Notes under the pieces: generated by a model | Seen by the model: the letters and a program-made list of their open reading frames with translations, nothing else | What the model was told of the DNA's origin: nothing | Databases searched by the model: none | Translations under genes and position numbers: made by a program | Shown: piece by piece, positions 57,728-64,000 of the stretch | Layout of the letters: every line of letters starts with the position of its first letter | Numbering within the stretch: the stretch's first letter is position 1 | From: Falsochrobactrum shanghaiense | Lineage (GTDB): Bacteria; Pseudomonadota; Alphaproteobacteria; Rhizobiales; Rhizobiaceae | Direction of reading: 5' to 3' | NCBI RefSeq assembly: GCF_003149535.1 | Contig: NZ_QGDB01000006.1 | Span: forward strand, 62,001 to 126,000 | Length of the DNA stretch: 64,000 nucleotides

Positions 57728-58000
57728 ATGGCACCTGAAACGACCCTCAGGCACGTTCTGGAACGGCTGGAAAAGGCACTCAATGCGCTTGAAGAGGCGG
57801 TTGACCTGCGGCTGGACAAGGAAGGCGATTTTGCCGAGGCCGAGGAAGAGGTGCAGCGCATGAATGCGGACCGCAGCCGGCTGGCGCAGGAACTGGATCA
57901 GTCCGAAGCACGCGCTGAACGGCTGGAAGCTGCAAATCGCGAAGTATCGCGCCGACTGGTGACGGCAATGGAAACAATCCGCGCCGTTCTGGATCGATAG
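57728..58000 (+). CDS. DUF4164 coiled-coil protein
   Basis: A 90-residue helical protein (LRHVLERLEKALNALEEAVD, then RSRLAQELDQSEARAERLEA), predicted coiled coil along almost its whole length. The ATG at 57728 follows GAAAGGATATGG; an upstream ATG at 57689 would add 13 residues. It is eight bases before zapA, a conserved rhizobial pair, so a role near the division apparatus is plausible. Confidence 0.83.
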   Translation: MAPETTLRHVLERLEKALNALEEAVDLRLDKEGDFAEAEEEVQRMNADRSRLAQELDQSEARAERLEAANREVSRRLVTAMETIRAVLDR

Positions 58001-58008
58001 GAGAGGCC

Positions 58009-58380
58009 ATGGCAACCGTAACCGTTACCATTGACGGCAAAGCCTATCGGATGGCTTGTGACGAAGGGCAGGAAGAACATCTTGCCGGGCTTGCCGCTCG
58101 TTTCGATCAATATGTCTCGCATCTCAAAACCTCCTTCGGGGAGATCGGCGACCTGCGCCTGACGGTCATGGCAGGCATCATGGTGGTCGATGAGCTTGCT
58201 GAATTGCAGCAGCGGATCAAGGGGCTGGAGAACGAGGCGGAGACCCTGCGGCGTTCACGCGATGAAGCCCTTGCCAGCGCCGACAGGAACGATGCCCTGC
58301 TGACCGACATGCTTTCGGACATGGCGACACGTATCGAACAGGCCGCTGGCCGCATCCTGCCTGCTTCCGGCAATTCCTGA
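58009..58380 (+). CDS. zapA: Cell division protein ZapA
   Basis: A 123-residue ZapA-family protein that bundles FtsZ filaments. The N-terminal ZapA head (TVTIDGKAYRMACDEGQEEHL) is followed by the LRLTVMAGIMVVDELAELQQ core helix and a coiled-coil C-terminal half. AGGAGAGG precedes the ATG. It is directly upstream of a 6S RNA and fau, the same order as in enterobacteria. Confidence 0.92.
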   Translation: MATVTVTIDGKAYRMACDEGQEEHLAGLAARFDQYVSHLKTSFGEIGDLRLTVMAGIMVVDELAELQQRIKGLENEAETLRRSRDEALASADRNDALLTDMLSDMATRIEQAAGRILPASGNS

Positions 58381-58466
58381 CGCGACGCGCAGAATCCGGA
58401 CGAAACTTTTCCCGGTCAAGCATTGCAAACCACTGGCGCCAGGGTGTGACAAGGACTATATAGGTC

Positions 58467-58628
58467 TTGGCGTACTGCGCTTCCCGACAGGAGTAATAGC
58501 ATCCCCGGGGCCTTATTGATCTCTAAGGGAGCTGTCCCTGTGAAGGCCCGTGGGCTTTCGCATATGGCGCCCACCTACTTTGTAGGTTCCCGGGATCAAT
58601 CTCTTCCATCGGTCGTCGTGGTCGCCAC
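58467..58628 (+). ncRNA. ssrS: 6S RNA
   Basis: A ~160-nt non-coding RNA between zapA and the 5-formyl-THF cyclo-ligase gene, its classic position. The 5' end GGCGTACTGCG can pair with CGTCGTGGTCGCC at the 3' end; CCCGGG arms (about 58502 and 58590) pair further in, leaving the large central bubble. TATATA at 58457-58462 is a suitable -10 box, giving a start near 58468. 6S RNA mimics an open promoter and sequesters sigma-70 RNA polymerase. Exact ends are estimates. Confidence 0.82.
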
Positions 58629-58700
58629 TCTCTTTCATCTGGATGTTTCCCTTGTTCCCGACATGCTTTATGAACGTCATGAAGCATGGGAGGAGTTGCG

Positions 58701-59297
58701 ATGACGCAAGCGGGGGAAAACCGCAATGATGACAAGCAGGCGCTCAGACGCGAAGTTCTCGCGCGCCGCGATGCGCTTGATCCACGTTATCGCTATGAGG
58801 CATCGCTGCGCGCAGCCGGGCAGGCGGAAACGGTGATTACCCTTCCCCGCGGTGCGATGGTTGCCGGTTATTGGCCGATCCGCTCCGAAATCGATCCGCG
58901 ACCGCTTTTATCGAACTGGCGTACTCAGGGCGCAAGGCTTTGCCTGCCCGTGGTCATCGACAGGGAAACAATTGCCTTTCGCGAATTCTTGCCCGATGCG
59001 GATCTGGTCCCCACCGGCTTCGGCACGATGGGGCCGGATGAGGATGCGCCTTTGGCGGAGCCGGCGATCATGTTGATGCCGCTGGCCGGTTTCGATGAGC
59101 GCGGCCACAGGCTTGGCTATGGCGCGGGCCATTATGACCGGGCGCTGGCGCGGTTTTCGGCACAAGGACTCCAGCCGCTATTGATCGGCATGGCGTTTGA
59201 TTGTCAGGAAGTGGCCTATGTGCCCAATGAGCCGCATGATATAGCTCTTCACCGGATACTGACCGAGAGCGGCTTGCGCATTTTCCATCAAGACTGA
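58701..59297 (+). CDS. fau: 5-formyltetrahydrofolate cyclo-ligase
   Basis: A 198-residue enzyme (YgfA family) that converts 5-formyl-THF to 5,10-methenyl-THF with ATP. N-terminal LRREVLARRDALDP, the central motif EIDPRPLL, and the phosphate/substrate loop RLGYGAGHYDRALAR. GGGAGGAG precedes the ATG at 58701, favouring it over the ATG five codons upstream. In Brucella as in E. coli the gene follows 6S RNA and may be read from the same transcript. Confidence 0.93.
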   Translation: MTQAGENRNDDKQALRREVLARRDALDPRYRYEASLRAAGQAETVITLPRGAMVAGYWPIRSEIDPRPLLSNWRTQGARLCLPVVIDRETIAFREFLPDADLVPTGFGTMGPDEDAPLAEPAIMLMPLAGFDERGHRLGYGAGHYDRALARFSAQGLQPLLIGMAFDCQEVAYVPNEPHDIALHRILTESGLRIFHQD

Positions 59298-59309
59298 TAA
59301 AGACCCGGC

Positions 59310-60134
59310 ATGAGATTACTTTTTCTTGGCGATATGGTGGGGCGCTCGGGGCGCTCGGTGGTGTATCAGAAGCTTCCGGGGCTGGTTTCCGACCTGAAAC
59401 TGGACTTCGTGGTCGTCAACGGCGAAAATGCCGCTGGCGGCTTCGGGATCACCGAAGAAATCTTTCATGACACGATCCGCGCGGGCGCGGATGTCGTGAC
59501 GACGGGCAATCATGTCTGGGACCAGCGCGAGGCGCTGGATTTTTCCAAGCGCGAAGAGCGGTTCCTGCGGCCCGCCAATTTTCCCAAAGGGACGGCAGGC
59601 AAGGGCGAGGGGCTTTATATCGCGCGCAACGGCGCGCGCGTGCTCGTTTCCAATGTGATGGGGCGGGTTTTCATGCATCCCGATCTGGATGATCCTTTCA
59701 TGGCGGCGGAACGGATTCTCGAAGCCTGCCCGCTGGGTGAGCAGGCGGATGCCGTCTTCTTTGATTTCCACGCCGAGGCGACCAGCGAGAAGCAATGTTT
59801 TGCGCATTTCGTCGATGGGCGCGCCAGCGCGGTCATCGGCACGCATACCCATGTGCCGACGGCGGATTATCAGGTCCTGCATGGCGGCACGGCCTATATG
59901 TCGGATGCGGGCATGTGCGGGGATTACGATTCCTCGCTTGGCATGGACAAGGAGGAGCCGCTCAATCGTTTTCTCTCCAAGGTGCCCAAAAGGCGGTTTG
60001 AGGCGGCAAATGGCGAAGCGACCCTGTGCGGCGTGGGCATAGAGATTTCCGACCGGACCGGGCTTGCCGAAAAAATTGCGCCTTTGCGCATCGGACCGCG
60101 GCTCCAAGAAACAATTCCCGATTTCTGGCGATAA
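59310..60134 (+). CDS. YmdB-family metallophosphoesterase
   Basis: A 274-residue phosphoesterase. Metal ligands are visible in LFLGDMVGRSGR, VVNGENAAGG, TTGNHVWDQREAL, and THTHVPTADYQVLHGG. Relatives hydrolyse cyclic nucleotides (YmdB of Bacillus). It is 12 bases after fau on the same strand, so probably co-transcribed. Substrate here unknown. Confidence 0.9.
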   Translation: MRLLFLGDMVGRSGRSVVYQKLPGLVSDLKLDFVVVNGENAAGGFGITEEIFHDTIRAGADVVTTGNHVWDQREALDFSKREERFLRPANFPKGTAGKGEGLYIARNGARVLVSNVMGRVFMHPDLDDPFMAAERILEACPLGEQADAVFFDFHAEATSEKQCFAHFVDGRASAVIGTHTHVPTADYQVLHGGTAYMSDAGMCGDYDSSLGMDKEEPLNRFLSKVPKRRFEAANGEATLCGVGIEISDRTGLAEKIAPLRIGPRLQETIPDFWR

Positions 60135-60238
60135 TTTTTTTATCCAGCAATTGAAGCCGCGCTCAATCGACTTATTTCCTCATAACGCTTTCTGTCTGCA
60201 TCGGGCGGCCAGAGGGGACCGTTAACCGAGGAGTTTTT

Positions 60239-60982
60239 ATGGAGTTTCTTGCCGAGCATCTGGCCTTTCTCTCAAGCCCGGCCGGTTGGGCCGCGCTCAT
60301 CACGCTGGTTACGATGGAAATCGTGCTTGGCATCGACAATCTGATCTTCATATCGATCCTCACCAACAAGCTTCCCGCAGAGCAGCAATCGCGTGCGCGC
60401 CGGATCGGTATCGGCGCGGCCCTTATCCTGCGTCTGGGGCTGCTGTTTACCATTTCCATTATCGTGCAATTGAGAGAGCCGGTCTTTTCAGCTTTCGGAC
60501 ATGGGTTTTCCTGGCGCGATATTATCCTGATTGCGGGTGGACTTTTCCTGGTCTGGAAAGCGACCAAGGAGATTCACCACACGGTCGACCCCAATGACGG
60601 CAAGGAGAATATCGGCAGCAAAGCCGCGCAACTGACCGCAGGCGCGGCGATCGTCCAGATATTGCTGCTCGATCTTGTCTTCTCGGTTGATTCGATCATC
60701 ACCGCAGTCGGCATGACCGATGAAATCGCCATCATGGTCATTGCGGTGGTCGCCGCCGTGACGGTCATGCCGCTGGCCGCAGATCCGCTTTCGCGCTTCA
60801 TCGCCGCCAATCCGACGATCGTCATGCTGGCGCTGGCCTTCCTGCTGATGATCGGCATGACGCTGATTGCCGACGGTTTCGGCTTCCATGTCCCCAAGGG
60901 ATATATTTACGCTGCGATGGGCTTTTCCGCGCTGGTCGAAGCACTCAACATGCTGGCGCGGCGCAGGCGAACGCAACAATAA
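60239..60982 (+). CDS. TerC-family integral membrane protein
   Basis: A 247-residue polytopic protein. Both TerC acidic helices are present: [20 protein letters not shown] and [18 protein letters not shown]. About seven membrane segments. No C-terminal CBS or CorC domain, so it is the short (YgdQ/YoaE head-only) form. Recent work on TerC proteins points to metal-ion (manganese) export; here inferred only from the family. Confidence 0.88.
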   Translation: MEFLAEHLAFLSSPAGWAALITLVTMEIVLGIDNLIFISILTNKLPAEQQSRARRIGIGAALILRLGLLFTISIIVQLREPVFSAFGHGFSWRDIILIAGGLFLVWKATKEIHHTVDPNDGKENIGSKAAQLTAGAAIVQILLLDLVFSVDSIITAVGMTDEIAIMVIAVVAAVTVMPLAADPLSRFIAANPTIVMLALAFLLMIGMTLIADGFGFHVPKGYIYAAMGFSALVEALNMLARRRRTQQ

Positions 60983-61007
60983 CTTCATTGCGCCGGACAG
61001 AATTGAA

Positions 61008-61040
61008 AAAGCCGCCCTTGGCAAAAGGGCGGCTTTCTTC
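61008..61040. terminator. Bidirectional terminator between TerC and bioY
   Basis: Stem AAAGCCGCCCTT/AAGGGCGGCTTT with a GGCAA loop (61008-61036), then TCTTCTTTCT. The genes are convergent, so it can serve both. Confidence 0.88.
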
Positions 61041-61053
61041 TTTCTGGCTGAGT

Positions 61054-61620
61054 TTATTTGCGGGCCGCAGCCTTGAGAATGGCTGCGCCAAGGGCGGATT
61101 TGATCAGCGCGCCCACGAGGAACGGCGTTACGCCGAAAGCGACAGCCTTTTCGATGCCGATCAGGCTCGACAGCCACAAGGCGCCAAGCGTCAGGCAAAG
61201 CAGATTGGCAGCGAGGAAGGAGACGAAGGCAAGGCTCACGCGCTGGCCATTCCAGCCGCGCTCGGCCAGATAGCCGGTCATGGCCGCGATGATCGGGAAG
61301 GCGGCCAGATAGCCGCCGGTAGCGCCTGCGAAATGATGAATGCCGCCAGCGCCGCCGGCAAGCACCGGCAGGCCGATCATGGCTTGACCAAGCCATGCCA
61401 GAACGGTCGCCGTACCCAGCCGCCAGCCATAAAGCGCACCGATCAGCGGCACGATAAGGGTTTGCAGCGTGATGGGAACGGGAATCATCGGAACTTCGAC
61501 CTGCGAGGTGAGCGCAAGGATCAATGTGCCCAAAACAACCGCCGCAAGGCGAAGCGCGGGCGAACGGGATTCGAGGTTGAGCGGGCTGAAGGACGGGTGC
61601 GCCTGGGTGATGCTGGTCAT
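61054..61620 (-). CDS. bioY: Biotin transporter substrate-binding membrane subunit BioY
   Basis: A 188-residue S-component protein with about six membrane helices. The conserved QVEVPMIPVPITLQTLIVPL and GGAGGIHHFAGATGGYLAAF motifs identify it. It imports biotin; no bioM/bioN energising genes are adjacent, so it may act alone as other solitary BioY proteins do. A BioR operator lies 12 bases before the ATG. Confidence 0.93.
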   Translation of the reverse strand: MTSITQAHPSFSPLNLESRSPALRLAAVVLGTLILALTSQVEVPMIPVPITLQTLIVPLIGALYGWRLGTATVLAWLGQAMIGLPVLAGGAGGIHHFAGATGGYLAAFPIIAAMTGYLAERGWNGQRVSLAFVSFLAANLLCLTLGALWLSSLIGIEKAVAFGVTPFLVGALIKSALGAAILKAAARK

Positions 61621-61632
61621 AGGATCCTCAAA

Positions 61633-61642
61633 TTATAGATAA
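61633..61642. promoter_or_regulatory. BioR operator upstream of bioY
   Basis: TTATAGATAA, matching the BioR-box consensus TTATMKATAA. A related half-match ATCTATATAA at 61655-61664 sits beside it. BioR should repress bioY when biotin is plentiful. Confidence 0.82.
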
Positions 61643-61767
61643 AATGGCGATTCGATCTATATAACTTCCAGAGAAGCAGCGTATTTTGCAAGCAAGAAAT
61701 TCTACAGCCCGCAAATGCCGGGTTTTGCGAGGCGGGAAGGGCGGGAAACCGGGGGAGGAAATGAAAG

Positions 61768-62448
61768 TCAGCCGACGATTGCAAACGAATCACGGGTCTT
61801 GCCCGATGCCGTCCGGATGGGGCGATGGCCGATCCATTGCACATGGCGAGCAAGGATAGCGGCTGCCTGATCGATGTCATTGCGGCGCAGGGCATCCAGA
61901 ATGGCGCGATGGTCATGATCGGTGTGCGTTTCCCATTCCGAGCGCCAGGTGGCGAAGAGAAAGCGGGCGCTGGCCGCATGCAGATCATCAATGGCCGCGA
62001 GCAGGCGCGGCATGCCGCAGGGTTCGAGAATCAGGCGATGAAAGCGGCGATTGGCTTCTTCCCAGCTTCTGACATCGCGCGACTTGTCGCCTTCGAGCGT
62101 CGCCTGTTCTGCGGCGTCCAGCGTGGCGCGGGTTATATGGGCTGCGGCATGGCGCAGGGCCAGCACCTCCAGCGCGGCGCGCATTTCCGCCACTTCGCGG
62201 ATTTCGCCGATGTCGAAGGAGGCGACGCGGACCCCGCGCCGCGGTTCGGAAACCGCAAGTCCTTGCGCTTCCAAGCGGCGGAAGGCTTCGCGTACGGGGA
62301 CATGGCTGGTTTCGAACTCGGCTGCGATGTGATCCTGCCGCAGCTTTGCGCCAGGCTCGATCTCGCCCGCGATGATGCGGTCGGCAAGGATGCGGCTGAT
62401 GCGGGCGGCAATGGTCTCGCTGCCATGCTGGTTTGTGGTCTGGTTCAT
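61768..62448 (-). CDS. bioR: GntR-family biotin regulator BioR
   Basis: A 226-residue regulator. The winged HTH (about residues 12-75) includes LRQDHIAAEFETSHVPVREAFRRLEAQG (in parts); the C-terminal FCD-type helical domain follows with DHDHRAILDAL near its end. Rhizobial BioR represses biotin synthesis and uptake genes. It is next to bioY and divergent from yebC. A BioR box sits four bases before its own start codon, implying autorepression. Confidence 0.92.
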   Translation of the reverse strand: MNQTTNQHGSETIAARISRILADRIIAGEIEPGAKLRQDHIAAEFETSHVPVREAFRRLEAQGLAVSEPRRGVRVASFDIGEIREVAEMRAALEVLALRHAAAHITRATLDAAEQATLEGDKSRDVRSWEEANRRFHRLILEPCGMPRLLAAIDDLHAASARFLFATWRSEWETHTDHDHRAILDALRRNDIDQAAAILARHVQWIGHRPIRTASGKTRDSFAIVG

Positions 62449-62451
62449 GTT

Positions 62452-62466
62452 TTATAGATAATCTAT
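62452..62466. promoter_or_regulatory. BioR operator at the bioR start
   Basis: TTATAGATAA (62452-62461) inside the palindrome ATAGATAATCTAT. It sits four bases before the bioR ATG (62448), in the leader of the gene. Confidence 0.8.
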
Positions 62467-62517
62467 TTAACCGGCTGAGGTCGAGTGCCGTCATTATTAT
62501 CGACAGAGAAATTGCAA

Positions 62518-62574
62518 GCCCATGCTTTTGCTGGATGCCCACGCTTTTGCTGGACGCCCATGCTTTTACTGGAC
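62518..62574 (+). repeat. Three tandem 19-bp repeats
   Basis: Consecutive units GCCCATGCTTTTGCTGGAT, GCCCACGCTTTTGCTGGAC and GCCCATGCTTTTACTGGAC differ at one to three positions. They lie between bioR and yebC, about 125 bases before yebC. A short array like this is liable to copy-number change between strains. Confidence 0.9.
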
Positions 62575-62697
62575 GAATGAGGCTCAATTCCCTATAAAGC
62601 GGCCATCTGCACGGAGAGCATGGCGGCCCGAACCGTGGCCTGCCCCAATTGGTGAAGCTTCTCCCGTGTATTTCAAACGAACGGAACAGGGGTGCTA

Positions 62698-63444
62698 ATG
62701 GCTGGCCATTCACAGTTTAAGAATATCATGCACCGCAAAGGGCGTCAGGATGCTGTGCGGTCGAAAATGTTTTCCAAGCTGGGGCGCGAAATTACCGTTG
62801 CCGCCAAGCAGGGTCTGCCTGACCCGGCCATGAACCCGCGCCTGCGTCTGGCTATCCAGAACGCCAAGGCGCAGTCCATGCCCAAGGACAATATCGAGCG
62901 CGCCATCAAGAAAGCTGCGGGAAATGACGGCGAAAACTATGATGAAGTGCGTTATGAGGGCCGTGGCCCGGGTGGCGTTTCCGTCATCGTCGAAGCGCTG
63001 ACGGATAATCGCAACCGTACCGCTTCCAATGTGCGCGCAGCCTTCACCAAGGCTGGCGGTTCGCTCGGTGAAACCGGCTCGGTTTCCTTCATGTTCGATC
63101 GTGTCGGTGAAATCATCTACAAGGCCGAAGTCGGCGATGCCGACAAGGTGATGGAAGCGGCGATTGAAGCGGGGGCGGAAGACGTGCAGTCGGGCGAGGA
63201 AGAGCATGTCGTCTTCTGCGCCTTCGAGGATATTGGCGAGGTATCCAAGTCGCTTGAAGCGGCACTTGGCGAGGCGGAATCGATCAAGACAGTCTGGAGG
63301 CCGCAGACCAATACCGAGCTTGACGAGGAAAAGGCGCGCTCCGTGCTCAAGCTGCTGAACGTGCTCGAGGATGATGACGACGTGCAGAACGTCTACACCA
63401 ATTTCGAAGTCAGCGATGAAATCATGGAAAAGCTCAGCGCCTGA
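62698..63444 (+). CDS. yebC: YebC/PmpR-family (TACO1) protein
   Basis: A 248-residue protein: [20 protein letters not shown] at the N-terminus, [40 protein letters not shown], and the acidic C-terminal domain. Once called a transcription regulator, the family is now seen as helping translation of difficult (poly-proline) sequences. The ATG at 62698 is the family start. A terminator follows. Confidence 0.94.
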   Translation: MAGHSQFKNIMHRKGRQDAVRSKMFSKLGREITVAAKQGLPDPAMNPRLRLAIQNAKAQSMPKDNIERAIKKAAGNDGENYDEVRYEGRGPGGVSVIVEALTDNRNRTASNVRAAFTKAGGSLGETGSVSFMFDRVGEIIYKAEVGDADKVMEAAIEAGAEDVQSGEEEHVVFCAFEDIGEVSKSLEAALGEAESIKTVWRPQTNTELDEEKARSVLKLLNVLEDDDDVQNVYTNFEVSDEIMEKLSA

Positions 63445-63465
63445 TCTCAAGCGTCGGCCTGAAAC

Positions 63466-63497
63466 AAAAACTCCCGGCTTGTCCGGGAGTTTTTTTA
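63466..63497 (+). terminator. Rho-independent terminator after yebC
   Basis: Stem ACTCCCGG/CCGGGAGT, extended by AAAA/TTTT, loop CTTGT, then TTTTTTTAT. Confidence 0.95.
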
Positions 63498-63514
63498 TAT
63501 CGGATGGTTATGGG

Positions 63515-63541
63515 CAATAAAAAACCCCGCCGAAGCGGGGT
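63515..63541 (-). terminator. Rho-independent terminator after rpmE
   Basis: On the minus strand: ACCCCGC-TTCG-GCGGGGT stem-loop (63524-63541), followed by TTTTTATT. It faces the yebC terminator. Confidence 0.92.
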
Positions 63542-63563
63542 CTTTGATCTGCTGCATCTGTTA

Positions 63564-63785
63564 TCAGATGCCGAGATTGCCGAAGCGGTTCTTGAACTTC
63601 GAAACGCGGCCGCCGCGATCGACGAGGGTCTGCGAACCGCCGGTCCAGGCCGGATGCGTGGTCGGATCGATGTCGAGGTTCATCGTGTCGCCTTCCTTGC
63701 CCCAGGTCGAACGGGTCAAGTACTCGGTGCCATCGGTCATCACGACCTTGATGGTGTGGTAGTCGGGATGGATATTGGCTTTCAT
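63564..63785 (-). CDS. rpmE: 50S ribosomal protein L31, zinc-free type
   Basis: A 73-residue protein starting [20 protein letters not shown] and ending [14 protein letters not shown]. There are no cysteines, so it is the C-minus form that does not bind zinc. Convergent with yebC; its own terminator is present. Confidence 0.95.
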   Translation of the reverse strand: MKANIHPDYHTIKVVMTDGTEYLTRSTWGKEGDTMNLDIDPTTHPAWTGGSQTLVDRGGRVSKFKNRFGNLGI

Positions 63786-63957
63786 CTTCTCAATCCTGAA
63801 AATCTGGGAGCGAAAAGCGCAGTTTCTATGTTCGAACCTGTAGCACTTCCGCCCTATGGCAGATATGAAGACGCGTTACTGGCTGGTAACGGCTTCCAAA
63901 AGGGTTGGCGTGCCTATACATCAGGCACACGCCAATAACAAGGGCACAAACTCAAGA

Positions 63958-64000
63958 ATGGCGAGCGGAGGCAATCAAATTCGCATGAATCCCGATATTG
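63958..64000 (+). CDS. Possible start of a gene cut by the window end
   Basis: ATG at 63958 opens MASGGNQIRMNPDI and remains open to the window end; a second ATG at 63985 has GGAGG 15-20 bases upstream. It is divergent from rpmE. Only 14 residues are visible and no family can be named. Confidence 0.35.
   Translation, partial: MASGGNQIRMNPDI

Overview
The window is alphaproteobacterial, order Rhizobiales, and gene content and order fit chromosome I of Brucella (the Brucella/Ochrobactrum group). Supporting marks are a PrpA-type proline racemase beside a branched-chain amino acid (liv) transporter, RpoH2 behind CarD, the BioR/BioY pair, GapR, TrcR, a pyruvate carboxylase, a 6S RNA next to zapA, and several families of short palindromic intergenic repeats. 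No insertion sequence, prophage, CRISPR array, tRNA or rRNA was seen. Nearly every gene is intact; only the two genes cut by the window ends are partial.

Layout. 1-8.5 kb: end of a proline racemase/4-hydroxyproline epimerase gene, livHMGF, a small membrane protein, and two tandem paralogous binding proteins with matching terminators. 8.5-19.2 kb: pyruvate carboxylase, an MFS carrier, 3-hydroxybutyrate dehydrogenase, ispG and ispA (isoprenoids), mtgA (peptidoglycan), rpmF, and an acetyl-CoA acetyltransferase. 19.2-26.4 kb: a 600-bp non-coding stretch with two identical TTCG hairpins, then a Suv3-like RNA helicase with an S4 RNA-binding protein, ferredoxin II, CarD and RpoH2, the last with an EcfG-like general-stress promoter motif upstream. 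26.4-33.1 kb: MOSC protein, M48 lipoprotein protease, thiBPQ under a TPP riboswitch, and divergent thiN. 33.1-43.9 kb: small lipoprotein, ABC-F ATPase, aldo/keto reductase, GapR, N-formylglutamate amidohydrolase, DUF1036-pyk, TPR protein, L36, purK-purE and two DUF465 proteins. 43.9-52.9 kb: MFS carrier, DUF1192, quinone oxidoreductase, TrcR, WYL regulator with a 57-residue partner, SDR, propionyl-CoA synthetase, and a PQQ-type sugar dehydrogenase. 53-57.3 kb: tkt-gap-pgk. 57.7-64 kb: DUF4164-zapA-6S RNA-fau-ymdB, TerC, bioY, bioR, yebC and rpmE.

How the parts connect. Central carbon metabolism is heavily represented (pyc, pyk, tkt, gap, pgk, prpE, phbA, hbdH). Vitamin supply is handled by controlled import: thiamine through a riboswitch, biotin through BioR operators, and biotin is the cofactor of the pyruvate carboxylase in the same window. 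Global control genes (rpoH2, carD, gapR, trcR, 6S RNA) are scattered among them.

The most unusual structure is the set of palindromic repeats that supply stop codons to the genes they adjoin. The clearest is a 53-bp palindrome at 26391-26443 whose two ends are the stop codons of two convergent genes. A second is a ~165-bp composite repeat present in opposite orientations around the 6-kb pyk-purE segment.
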